From IMG/VR virus record IMGVR_UViG_3300044957_000763, positions 414,841 to 478,840 of that record: 64,000 nt of DNA. One strand, written 5' to 3'. The position numbers and the translations under genes were made by a program. Below are positions 16,616 to 25,200 of this stretch, piece after piece. Each line of letters starts with the position of its first letter. Position 1 is the stretch's first letter. Source of the DNA: a virus. The notes under the pieces were generated by a model. The model worked only from the letters and a program-made list of their open reading frames with translations. It did not search any database and was not told the DNA's origin.

Positions 16616-17043
16616 ATTTTATGAACGACCTTAGTAAGTCATACAACGTTACCAAAGCATACGCACAAACGATTGTATGGATGAATTCAGTTGAGATTAA
16701 CTTTCTTTATGGTCGAGCGCCCAATGTTGTTTATATTGACAGCATTATAGCCAAGCAACCAGGTCAGAAAATGGGCACAATGGCAATCAAAGAACTTACA
16801 TACTACGCAGATAAACATAACGTAGTACTTTGGCTTGAGGTCAAACCAATTCCACACATGTATGGCAATAAGCCGGCATTGACCGAAGACAAGCTAGTTG
16901 AGATATACAAACGATTTGGCTTTAATCAAATTAGTTTCGGGAATCGCACCGAACTAGGTGGATTTATAGACATGCTTAGACATCCAAAATCCGTACAAAC
17001 CCTAACTTTTGAAGTTTTGTGTACAAGTGTTATTACGCAGTAA
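16603..17043 (+). CDS. GNAT-like acetyltransferase-fold protein (putative)
   Basis: 146 residues. VYIDSIIAKQPGQKMGTMAI followed by a helix resembles the acetyl-CoA-binding segment of GNAT acetyltransferases (strand, then Q/RxxGxG/A, then helix). A second strand VVLWLEV and the tail segment LVEIYKRFGFNQISF match the usual GNAT beta5 and alpha4 ending. Substrate unknown. The first ATG (16603) lies inside the preceding hairpin; ATG 16621, right after it, is an alternative start. Support is fold pattern only. Confidence 0.5.
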   Translation: MSACDFMNDLSKSYNVTKAYAQTIVWMNSVEINFLYGRAPNVVYIDSIIAKQPGQKMGTMAIKELTYYADKHNVVLWLEVKPIPHMYGNKPALTEDKLVEIYKRFGFNQISFGNRTELGGFIDMLRHPKSVQTLTFEVLCTSVITQ

Positions 17044-17135
17044 TGCGTATGACCCGAATAACACAGACGACGCCGCCTGCTCTGCGCAGCCGAAGATAAA
17101 TACTGAAGACACTCCGGGTCAAGAGTGGGGTTTAT

Positions 17136-17804
17136 TTGAATTACGACGAAACACGTCTGATGTTATTGGTAAATAGGGCTCGTGGTGGCGACGAAGCGGC
17201 TTTTAATGAATTAATGCGCATTTTTGAACCTGAACTGCGCATGATTGCACAGAGGCTTTATATTGCTGGGTCGGATATTAATGATGTATTGCAAGAAACA
17301 TACATAGGACTCTGGCGTGCCGTCCTTGATTATCGAGACGACGCAGGTACATCATTCCACAACTTCGCCATAAATGTTTGTTGTAAACGCAGGGTCTACA
17401 CTGCCATTAAGGCAAGTAACGGCAAAAAGTTCAAAATCCACAACACGGCTGAAAGTCTTGACAGGTCTATAGTCACAGACGATGACGACAGTGGCCAAAC
17501 CCTGGCAGATTTCATTGTTGACCATAGTCCATCGCCGTTAGATATGATTGTCAACAAGTTAGAATATACGGATAATGTTTCAGAACTGCATTCAAAGATG
17601 ACTGGCATGGAGCAAACTGTATTCGACAGTTTCACAAAAGACCACACTTACGAAGAAATTGGTAAAGAATTAGACATTAAACCCAAAGCAGCAGACAATG
17701 CACTTATGCGCATCAGAAAGAAGGCTGCAAAAATCTACACAGAGTACAATTCAGAAGAACCCAACCCTGTCAAAAAGCCGAGGCGAAAAAACAAGTCAAA
17801 ATAG
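17136..17804 (+). CDS. Sigma-70 family factor (SigH-like)
   Basis: 222 residues. Region 2: GDEAAFNELMRIFEPELRMI, then DINDVLQETYIGLWRAVLDYR and SFHNFAINVCCKRRVYTAIK, strongly like Bacillus SigH (DVVQEGMIGLYKAI... FAELCITRQIITAIK). Region 4: MEQTVFDSF, then TYEEIGKELDIKPKAADNALMRIRKK, a standard helix-turn-helix. A basic tail (KKPRRKNKSK) follows. It would redirect host RNA polymerase to phage promoters. Start is TTG 17136 with GTGGGG just upstream; ATG 17160 would remove part of region 1.2/2.1. Confidence 0.9.
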   Translation: MNYDETRLMLLVNRARGGDEAAFNELMRIFEPELRMIAQRLYIAGSDINDVLQETYIGLWRAVLDYRDDAGTSFHNFAINVCCKRRVYTAIKASNGKKFKIHNTAESLDRSIVTDDDDSGQTLADFIVDHSPSPLDMIVNKLEYTDNVSELHSKMTGMEQTVFDSFTKDHTYEEIGKELDIKPKAADNALMRIRKKAAKIYTEYNSEEPNPVKKPRRKNKSK

Positions 17805-17814
17805 CTATTCGAGA

Positions 17815-17822
17815 TGCGATAA
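17815..17822 (+). promoter_or_regulatory. TGCGATAA core motif upstream of the clamp gene
   Basis: TGCGATAA is the core of the 16-bp repeat seen at 4820 and 11623, here 45 nt before the clamp start. Only the 8-bp core is shared, so significance is modest. Confidence 0.3.
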
Positions 17823-17866
17823 TCCATATTGGATATCAGGTATATTGAATCTCGGAGAAATCATCA

Positions 17867-19018
17867 GTGAAGTTTTTCATTCAACGTAGCATCGTTTTGC
17901 CACTATTGGCGCAAGCACTGGAAACATGCAGTGCCACAAGCAAGCAACATTCTTACACCGACTTCCTTATCGAACTTGGGGAAGGAAAGCTGCGCGTAAC
18001 TAGCATCAATAACTATGCGCAACAATCCATTGTTGTTGATGTCAAAAACATGGACGGAGATGCAACTGCGTCTTTTACGGTTATCGGAAAGAATTTAGTC
18101 GACCTGCTCCGACAGACGCAAGATGAAGAACTCGAGTGCACATACAGCGAAAAGAAACACGCCCTAAAAATTGCCTCGACCACTCGTAAAATGGAGTATG
18201 TTTTCGTAACCGGAAATCCTGAAGAGTTTCAGCCAATTACATTTCAGCCTGGCAAGAAGACGTTTTCTATGCCAGGCGTTGTTTTAGCACAGGCATTTGG
18301 GTACACATATCCTTCCACCAACAAAGAAAGTTCACAGAGACCTTTCACTGCGGTAAAGCTCATTATCAGTAATGACAAACTCGTTGCCGAGTCGACAGAC
18401 CGAAACCGAATCGCTATTTATGATTGCGAAATTCAAGACACAGGTACAGATAACTTTGAGGTTCTTATTCCAAGAGAAGTCGCAGAGTCTGTTTCAAAGA
18501 TTGTTTCTGGCATCGAAAGCGTAACGGTTCGTCCGTGTAATCGACATGTGGTGTTTGAATGGGAAGACACTGAGTTTGTTACATCGCTTGAAACCGATGA
18601 ACAAAATGAATTTATTTCACTGAAAGACTTCTTTGAAAATCCTGTAGTGGCCTCATGTCATATTAGTCGTGAAGACCTGATTCGCTCAATGAAGCTGGCT
18701 GCATTGCTAGATTCAGATGCTGAAATTTATGTTTCTTGTGGTGCAGATGGCCTTGAACTCAGGACAGTTGAGAACGAAATCGGGGCTGGTATTGACACCC
18801 TGCCTGCAAAGGACGTTGAGGGAGAGTCAATGTGCTGTCTGCCACTAAAGCATCTACAGAAGGCGGTAGAGTCATGCGATGAAGCATGGATTACCGTTCA
18901 TTGGTCTCAGCTTGAGAATGGTGAAATTGGTTGTGGAATTGAAGACGGCAATGGTTCTTTGAGATTCTACGTATTTCCTGTTAGAAGCAAGGATTATGAA
19001 GAAGAAATCGAAAACTGA
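17867..19018 (+). CDS. dnaN: DNA polymerase III beta sliding clamp (DnaN-like)
   Basis: 383 residues (E. coli DnaN has 366). It encircles DNA and tethers the polymerase. Three-domain clamp features are visible: LLAQALETCSA near the start, domain 1 ending at EYVFVTGNPEEFQP (bacterial clamps have a conserved EFP here), the middle domain opening with LAQAFGYTYPSTNKESSQRPF (the conserved xxxAxSxxExRPxLxG position), TDRNRIAIYDCEI, and a third domain from residue ~262. GTG 17867 has GGAG 9 nt upstream. It overlaps the delta-like gene by 23 nt, so clamp and loader subunit are coupled. Confidence 0.9.
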   Translation: MKFFIQRSIVLPLLAQALETCSATSKQHSYTDFLIELGEGKLRVTSINNYAQQSIVVDVKNMDGDATASFTVIGKNLVDLLRQTQDEELECTYSEKKHALKIASTTRKMEYVFVTGNPEEFQPITFQPGKKTFSMPGVVLAQAFGYTYPSTNKESSQRPFTAVKLIISNDKLVAESTDRNRIAIYDCEIQDTGTDNFEVLIPREVAESVSKIVSGIESVTVRPCNRHVVFEWEDTEFVTSLETDEQNEFISLKDFFENPVVASCHISREDLIRSMKLAALLDSDAEIYVSCGADGLELRTVENEIGAGIDTLPAKDVEGESMCCLPLKHLQKAVESCDEAWITVHWSQLENGEIGCGIEDGNGSLRFYVFPVRSKDYEEEIEN

Positions 19019-20084
19019 TGTCATTGGCATATGGTCTAAAGTCTACGTTATTGAGGGCGAACCCACTGGGTGCGCCCTTGCTTTAGAAGAGCTCAAAGAC
19101 ACGCTTAACAGCAAAATAGTGCGTGTGTCTGATGCGGAAACACTCAGGGCTACATGTCAGGCATTTCAATTTGGTGGGACTGGTACTATTGTATTGGTTC
19201 AATCCCCTAAAGCCGAAATGCTTGCCTCAATGTTGGATATTTCTAATGCACCAGGAGCGCGTTGTACCGCACTGATAGCTTATTATCCTGGTGCATACGC
19301 CGACCGCAGAACGTCATTTGTTTCTGAGGCCAACAATCGAAATCGCATTTACGAATACGCTTATCACATTGTTAATGAGCCAGAAGAACTTCGCAAACAG
19401 TTAACAGACTGGGAGTCTCGGTCTGGTGTCAAGATTGCTGTAAAAGCCAAACCATGGCTTATAGAACACGCTCCAGTTAATAAAGCGAGTGTCAAAGGCC
19501 CAAAAGGCGCAAAAGAAGAACTTGTCTATGACATACCATCGCTAGAGTCAGACTTAAACAAGTTAGCGGAACTTGCAATCTCAGAAGGAAGAGATATCTT
19601 ATCTGTCGATGACTTGGAGATGGGTGTTTACACTACATCAATAGACAGTCAGTGGGATTATTGTGATGCCTTCATTATTGGAAATGAAGGCATTTTGAAC
19701 ATGGAACCACCAGAACAAAATTACGTTGGTGCCACCAGAATGCTTGCTTCACAGTGTCAGTTTGCTGCTCAAATAAAGGCGTATGGAGACAGTGCAATTA
19801 ACAACTCAGATTCGGTGGCGACGCACATTGGCGGTGCTGAAATGGCTGCCAAATATACGTTCCTTGGCGGGACTGGAGAAGGGTATAAAAAGGCACACCC
19901 ATTCAGGGTCAAAATGGCGGCTCGAAAATTCAAAAATGTTTCTTTGCAGCGCATAGTGAGTTTAATAGAATTGTGTGATGTCGCAACTAAAGATATGCTT
20001 AGTGGATACGCTCATCAAACGGTATACAATATGATGATATTGGCCTCTTTGAATCAAATGCAATACTGTAAGTTCACCAAATAA
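18996..20084 (+). CDS. Probable DNA polymerase III delta subunit (HolA-like clamp-loader wrench)
   Basis: 362 residues, near E. coli HolA (343). It opens with KVYVIEGEPTGCALALEELK, like the HolA start (VYLLxGxExxLxxEAL). A middle helix set SLESDLNKLAELAISEGRDI and DLEMGV parallels the HolA lid (LxxELEKLxLYxG... ITxEDV). The C-terminal collar segment HPFRVKMAARKFKNVS then LQRIVSLIELCDVATK is very HolA-like (HPFRxKxxxxxARxFS). Walker A is absent, as expected for delta. Overlap with the clamp gene supports the call, but identity is inferred from pattern. Confidence 0.72.
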   Translation: MKKKSKTDVIGIWSKVYVIEGEPTGCALALEELKDTLNSKIVRVSDAETLRATCQAFQFGGTGTIVLVQSPKAEMLASMLDISNAPGARCTALIAYYPGAYADRRTSFVSEANNRNRIYEYAYHIVNEPEELRKQLTDWESRSGVKIAVKAKPWLIEHAPVNKASVKGPKGAKEELVYDIPSLESDLNKLAELAISEGRDILSVDDLEMGVYTTSIDSQWDYCDAFIIGNEGILNMEPPEQNYVGATRMLASQCQFAAQIKAYGDSAINNSDSVATHIGGAEMAAKYTFLGGTGEGYKKAHPFRVKMAARKFKNVSLQRIVSLIELCDVATKDMLSGYAHQTVYNMMILASLNQMQYCKFTK

Positions 20085-20111
20085 TGTATAAGTTCACTGA
20101 GGCTTTCAGTG
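20085..20111 (+). promoter_or_regulatory. TGTATAA box and start-codon hairpin
   Basis: TGTATAA (20085-20091) overlaps the end of the delta-like gene. CACTGA (20095-20100) and TCAGTG (20106-20111) then form a 6-bp stem with a 5-nt loop that buries both GAGG (20099-20102) and the GTG start at 20109. Translation may be controlled by this small hairpin. Confidence 0.4.
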
Positions 20112-20720
20112 AGAACAAGGCACTACGAATACATAGATGAGTTAGTTGTACGCGCAAAAAATGGCGACGATAACGCCTTGTTGTTGATTATTGACTTCTA
20201 TCAACCGCTACTCAAAACATCCATAAAGTATTGTGTCTCTAGATACCCGCTCGCCGCGAGATACACTGAAGACATTGAGGCAGACCTATATCTCATAATG
20301 CGCGAATTAGTTCGGCAATATGATGCAGAACTGTCATTTTTTTCCTACTTCTTGTCAACTCGTATTGACTTCGTGCTTCAAACACATGTGCGTAAAAATT
20401 ATCTCGACAGCAGTGTTGGCGGAAGGAGGCCTAGTGAAATTTTCATCGAGGATATGCCAGAAGACTGGGAACCATTCGTAGACCAAGACCCGGTTGGCAA
20501 AATTATTGCAAGTGCTGATATTTCTTCAGCGCTTTTGAAACTTGAAGACAGGTATAGAACTGCGGTTCAGTTGTACTTTTTTGAGGGTATGAACCAGCAA
20601 CAAGCGGCTGAACACTTATCCATTACACAGTCTTCATTTTCAAAAAGGCTTAACAAGGCACTAGAGCAATTAAGAGATTTTATGACTGATTTCGAAAAAA
20701 CTCTTATCACAAAGGAATAA
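20109..20720 (+). CDS. Second sigma-70 family factor
   Basis: 203 residues. Region 2-like part: VVRAKNGDDNALLLIIDFYQ, DIEADLYLIMRELVRQYD, then SFFSYFLSTRIDFVLQTHVR, matching sigma region 2.1-2.4 order. Region 4: LEDRYRTAVQLYFFEGMNQQ then QAAEHLSITQSSFSKRLNKA, a clear helix-turn-helix. It is more divergent than the factor at 17136 and may read a different promoter class. GTG 20109 has GAGG 6 nt upstream. It precedes the packaging genes, so a late-gene role is an attractive inference. Confidence 0.83.
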   Translation: MRTRHYEYIDELVVRAKNGDDNALLLIIDFYQPLLKTSIKYCVSRYPLAARYTEDIEADLYLIMRELVRQYDAELSFFSYFLSTRIDFVLQTHVRKNYLDSSVGGRRPSEIFIEDMPEDWEPFVDQDPVGKIIASADISSALLKLEDRYRTAVQLYFFEGMNQQQAAEHLSITQSSFSKRLNKALEQLRDFMTDFEKTLITKE

Positions 20721-20835
20721 TATCAACATCTGCATAATACTATATAATTAGGCTTCTCATATGTGTCACTGTCGGCACTACTTAGTACGCGCGTGTATTA
20801 AGGTATTTTTGATGAAGCCACACGAGGACAATAAA

Positions 20836-21552
20836 GTGGCCACTCAGTCTGAAGAATTTCTTTACAATTGGAACAATCAACTAGCTTCGGGTACCCAGCG
20901 TGAGCGACAAACTCTATTGATACGCGAGGCACAATCATTACGAAAGGCAGGCTATGAGCAACGAGAAGCCCTTGATATGCTCTTGGCTGACCATCAAGAT
21001 GTTGTTGCAGTCGAAGGTGCAATTGGGTATGTCTTTGCTGACGCAAAGACAGAAAATGTGAAAGAGGTTTCCGCAGAGGCGGTCGTACCGACTTCATACA
21101 AGGATATTGCATCCATTATTGAAAGCCGATTGGCAGAAATGGGCCCAGAAAAGTTCATTAAAACATTGTGTGATGCTGCATATCCGATTGTTCGCACGTC
21201 ACAGCATGGTCGAGAGTCATTAGTTCGCCTGGCTAATTCTGCACTGAATATGCGTCATGCAATGAGCCTGCTGCATGAAACACTGGCACCGTATTTTGAA
21301 ACCGCAATGCTTGATTCTGTATTGTTGGCAAACAAGTTGGAAACCAGGGTTGCTGAAAAGCAAGCAGGTGTTTACGATTGTGAAACCAATAAAGGTTCGG
21401 TAACTGTAGACATTCGACAAGCCTCTAGTACAAGCGATAGATTCGTAGGTGGAAACTTTGCTGAATTTGGATTGGCTTGCGAATACATGGTCAAAGTAGC
21501 GGATTGTATTTCTCCGCATGAGAGGCTGAGAAAAGCTGTAAATTCAAAGTAA
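20836..21552 (+). CDS. Hypothetical helical protein
   Basis: 239 residues, mainly amphipathic helices (ERQTLLIREAQSLRKAGYEQ, SYKDIASIIESRLAEMGPEK). No family recognised. GTG 20836 is chosen because GAGGA lies 7 nt upstream; the frame is open to ATG 20812 and 20761, but those have no ribosome site. The 115-nt gap before it is AT-rich (CATAATACTATATAATTAGG around 20735-20754) and could hold a promoter. It stands just before the terminase genes. Confidence 0.7.
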   Translation: MATQSEEFLYNWNNQLASGTQRERQTLLIREAQSLRKAGYEQREALDMLLADHQDVVAVEGAIGYVFADAKTENVKEVSAEAVVPTSYKDIASIIESRLAEMGPEKFIKTLCDAAYPIVRTSQHGRESLVRLANSALNMRHAMSLLHETLAPYFETAMLDSVLLANKLETRVAEKQAGVYDCETNKGSVTVDIRQASSTSDRFVGGNFAEFGLACEYMVKVADCISPHERLRKAVNSK

Positions 21553-21578
21553 GTCGCTACCAGCTTACTTTATAAGTA
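21546..21578 (+). promoter_or_regulatory. Small hairpin and TTTATAAGTA box before the terminase genes
   Basis: AAAGTAAG and CTTACTTT (21546-21571) make an 8-bp stem overlapping the preceding stop codon. It runs straight into TATAAG (21571-21576). ATG 21583 is 12 nt after the first T of that box and lacks a Shine-Dalgarno sequence, the same layout as at 14450, 26670 and 42540. Confidence 0.4.
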
Positions 21579-21582
21579 ACGT

Positions 21583-22290
21583 ATGGCCGAAAATAAAGAT
21601 AAACAGGTCGTTAGTTCAATAGTGGTTCCCGGAATGCGAAAGGCATTTCGTGACTTGCCAGTAGAACAGCGTAAATATATTCAGGATTTGAAAGGGGACG
21701 AGCAGCCTTTTTATCCTTTGCCACCTGACCCATATGATGGTGTCACTTATGTTACTTTTCATGAGCCAAAATGTTCTATTTGCTCGTCCCCTTACAAAAC
21801 CCAACTTGAACATGTGTTTCTAGCCAATGGAGAAAGTCCTAGTGCGGTTTCTCAGTATTTCTGGTATTACTATGGCGTAATGGTCAACCCCGCTGCAATT
21901 AAGCAGCACATGAACAAACACTGCGTACTCAATGAAATAACAACATCGGGTTTGGCACAACTTCAGAAACGTGCCGAGGAGTTTGACTGGTGGCGATTGC
22001 GCAGAAGCGAACTGGTAATCACAGGGTTATTGTCGCAAATTGACCGTATTGAAGGTATACGCACAAAGGGCAACCCAGACCTTGAACTAAAGAAATCATC
22101 AGAAATGCGCGCGTTGCTTGCATCATACTCTACAGCACAAAAACAATTTGAAGAAGAAGCCAATGAGGTCATTAGCGTTCGTCATGTCTTGGCAGACATT
22201 ATGAACCTATTGACTGATGAATCTAGTAAAGAAATCATTCGCAAATACGTCAATGACCTCAGAACCAAAATTCGAGGGGATATGTCGTAA
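21583..22290 (+). CDS. Probable small terminase subunit (TerS candidate)
   Basis: 235 residues, directly before and overlapping the large terminase gene by one base. Residues ~63-108 (CSICSSPYKTQLEHVFLANG, then PSAVSQYFWYYYGVMVNPAA and KQHMNKHC) form a zinc-knuckle plus helix-turn-helix pattern seen in phage DNA-recognition proteins (ICxSPxRxEIE... HxxxH). Long helices follow (LQKRAEEFDWW, QFEEEANEVISV), suited to oligomerisation. TerS recognises the packaging site and stimulates TerL. The call relies on position and the HTH pattern. Confidence 0.6.
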   Translation: MAENKDKQVVSSIVVPGMRKAFRDLPVEQRKYIQDLKGDEQPFYPLPPDPYDGVTYVTFHEPKCSICSSPYKTQLEHVFLANGESPSAVSQYFWYYYGVMVNPAAIKQHMNKHCVLNEITTSGLAQLQKRAEEFDWWRLRRSELVITGLLSQIDRIEGIRTKGNPDLELKKSSEMRALLASYSTAQKQFEEEANEVISVRHVLADIMNLLTDESSKEIIRKYVNDLRTKIRGDMS

Positions 22291-25200
22291 TGGCAAAAGA
22301 TAAAAAACAAGACAATTTGCAACAAAAAGAAGACCTGTTGCGAGAATTGACAGAATTCAGCCAAGTTTTTAATACCGATGCTGAGATTGCAGAAGAAGAG
22401 ACATTATTTACGTTTACTTCTCAAGCACGCAGCGAGACACCAGCACCACCTGAGCCTCCGAAATCTCCCAAGAATCCATATGGATTGCATGATATTATCA
22501 CATTTTGTGAGCACCCATATTTTCTTGGTCAAACCCTCACACCAATGCAGAAAATAATCCTAAAGGCATGGTGTATGGGTTCTGAGGGCAACCAACATTT
22601 GACACTGACCAATGAAGTCACGTCAGATTGTTCTGGATGTGCATGGGATTACGTCCGAACCAAAGAAGAAGAACTGTCCAAGATTACGCTTGGAGATGGT
22701 GTTTACAAGTTGCCACCTGGCAGAGTGCCGTCTGAAAATGCGCCGTGTCTAAATTGTACTAGATTCTGCCCTGTTACAAGAGCAAAGCGATTTGAGCAAC
22801 TCAAATACGAAACCATTAATGATTTTGAATTGGAAGATGTTAAACAACGAGAAGAGGCAGAATTAGTTGACCGTTTTGAAACGGAAATGATGATGCTCGA
22901 AAGAGAAGGCATCCCGGTTAAAACCAAAGACCAAATTGTAAGAAAACTCGGTCGTGCTTTCACAGAAATGATTTTGGTAATGGGGCGTCGTAGCGGAAAG
23001 GCACTTGAACTCAATACGCCGGTGTTGACAACTAATGGATGGTCGACCATGGGCGAGTTAAAAGTCGGTGATTATGTATACGGAGAAGACGGTAGACCAA
23101 CTAAGGTTATTGCAGTCAGTCCAGTGTGGGAAAATAGGGAGTGCTTTGAAGTTGAGTTTACAACTGGCGAAGTTATTATTGCAGATGCTGCTCATGAATG
23201 GACTGTATCAGATAAAAATGCCAGAAAACACAAAGACAGATACCATGGAGTTGTTAAAACCAAAACATTAGAAACTAGAGAACTGGCTCAAAAAGTTAAA
23301 ATTGGCAAAGAATACAACTGGGCAATTGATGTGGCAAAGCCGTTAGAAAAAGAGTCTGTTGAATTACCAATTAATCCATATACTATGGGTGTTTGGCTAG
23401 GAGATGGTACTTCTCAAAACGGTTTTATCACATGCCACGAACATGAAATCATGCAACGAATTCTTGCCACTGGTGAATTTGAAAAAGTAGAACAGCATGC
23501 AAGTAATCCAAATCTATGGACATGCTTCGGTCTCAAAATAAAACTAAGAGGACTAGATGTGCTTGAGAACAAGCATATCCCAGATGTGTATTTTTGCGGG
23601 TCTTTAGAGCAAAGGTTAGAATTGCTTCGTGGGTTGGTTGATACAGATGGACATGTAGATGCGCAAGGACATGTAGAAATTGTCAGTGTGAACGAGCGGC
23701 TTGCTAGTGATATATATGCACTAGTGGCATCTGTTGGTGCAAAAGTAAAACTTTACAAAGACCGAGCAATGCTCAATGGAGTAGATTGTGGTCCTCGATA
23801 TCGCGTGTCTTTTTGTCCTCGTGGCGATATAAAAATCGCGCACCTTAAACGCAAACAAAGTAATTGTAAACCAACAGTGCACACATTGCATTCATCTCAC
23901 AGAATTCGAGATATTAGACCGTGCAACGAAAAACACAATACTGTATGTATTGAAGTGGATAATCAATCACACCTATTTCTTGTTGGTCGCTCAATGATAC
24001 CAACACACAACAGCTATCTTGTTGCAATTTTGGCACTATATGCCGTATATCGCTTGATTAAAATGGAGCATCCGCAAAAGGCATATGGTCTGATGGATTT
24101 CGATATTATTACGGTGTTGAATGTTGCTAAATCAGAAGACCAGGCAAAAGGTGCGGTTTTTGAGAAAATCTTTTCTCTGGTTCTTACGTCTCCGTTTTTT
24201 GGACCGTTCGTAGCACACTACACTCAAACCACGCTACACTTTATGACCCCAAGAGACTTGGAGGAGCACGAACGCAGAAAGCGACGTGGAATCACAGAGA
24301 AAAAAGGAACAATCAATCTGATATCCGGTCACTCCAATTCTAGCTCTCTTGTTGGTAAAACAGTTATCGTTCTCATTATTGACGAGATGGCCGAAATGGC
24401 CGGTAAAAAGGGTGACGACGGCAAAGATAAAGAGCTTTACGAAAAGCTGAAGAAATCACTTGCGACATTCGGCTCTGATGGTAAAACAATCTTGCTGTCT
24501 AACCCACTGTACGAAACGGGGGAATTTTATCGTCTGTATGAAACTTCGTTTTCTCGAGAACATGTATTGATGTTTCAGGTTCCAACTGAAATATGTAACC
24601 CAACTGTTGAAAAGTCTTATCTCGAACAAGAGCGCAAAGATAGTCCAGAATCATATTCTATGCATTTTGAGGCCCAATTCGCATCAAGTAGTAAAGACCC
24701 ATTTTTGCCACCCGATATTGTGTCCGCTGCATTTTTCAGACTTGAAAATCAAGGCCGAACAGAAATAGGAAAGCCTGGAGTCAGTTATTTTGTTCATCTT
24801 GACCCTGCATATAACTCAGATATGTACGCTCTAGCCTTAGTACATGCAGAACCAATGAAAGACAAGAAAGACAAAGATGGTCGACCATTGATGGAAGTCA
24901 TTGTCGACCATATTCATATTTGGAAGCCAAAAGACAAACACAACCCAGTCAATCCAGAAATAGTAAATCAATATGTAATTGATTTATCAAAGCGATTCAA
25001 CATAGTTCAGGTTACATATGACCACTGGAATAGCGAGTCGTCTATTTGGATTCTCAAAAGCCATGGTATCAATGCCGAGAAACGCGTGTTCTCGCCTGGA
25101 TATCAAGATATGATTTTCCAAAATATCAAAGACTTAATGATGGGAGAGCGCATACACTTTTATGGCATAGATACATGGGCACAGGATAAAAATGGAGTTG

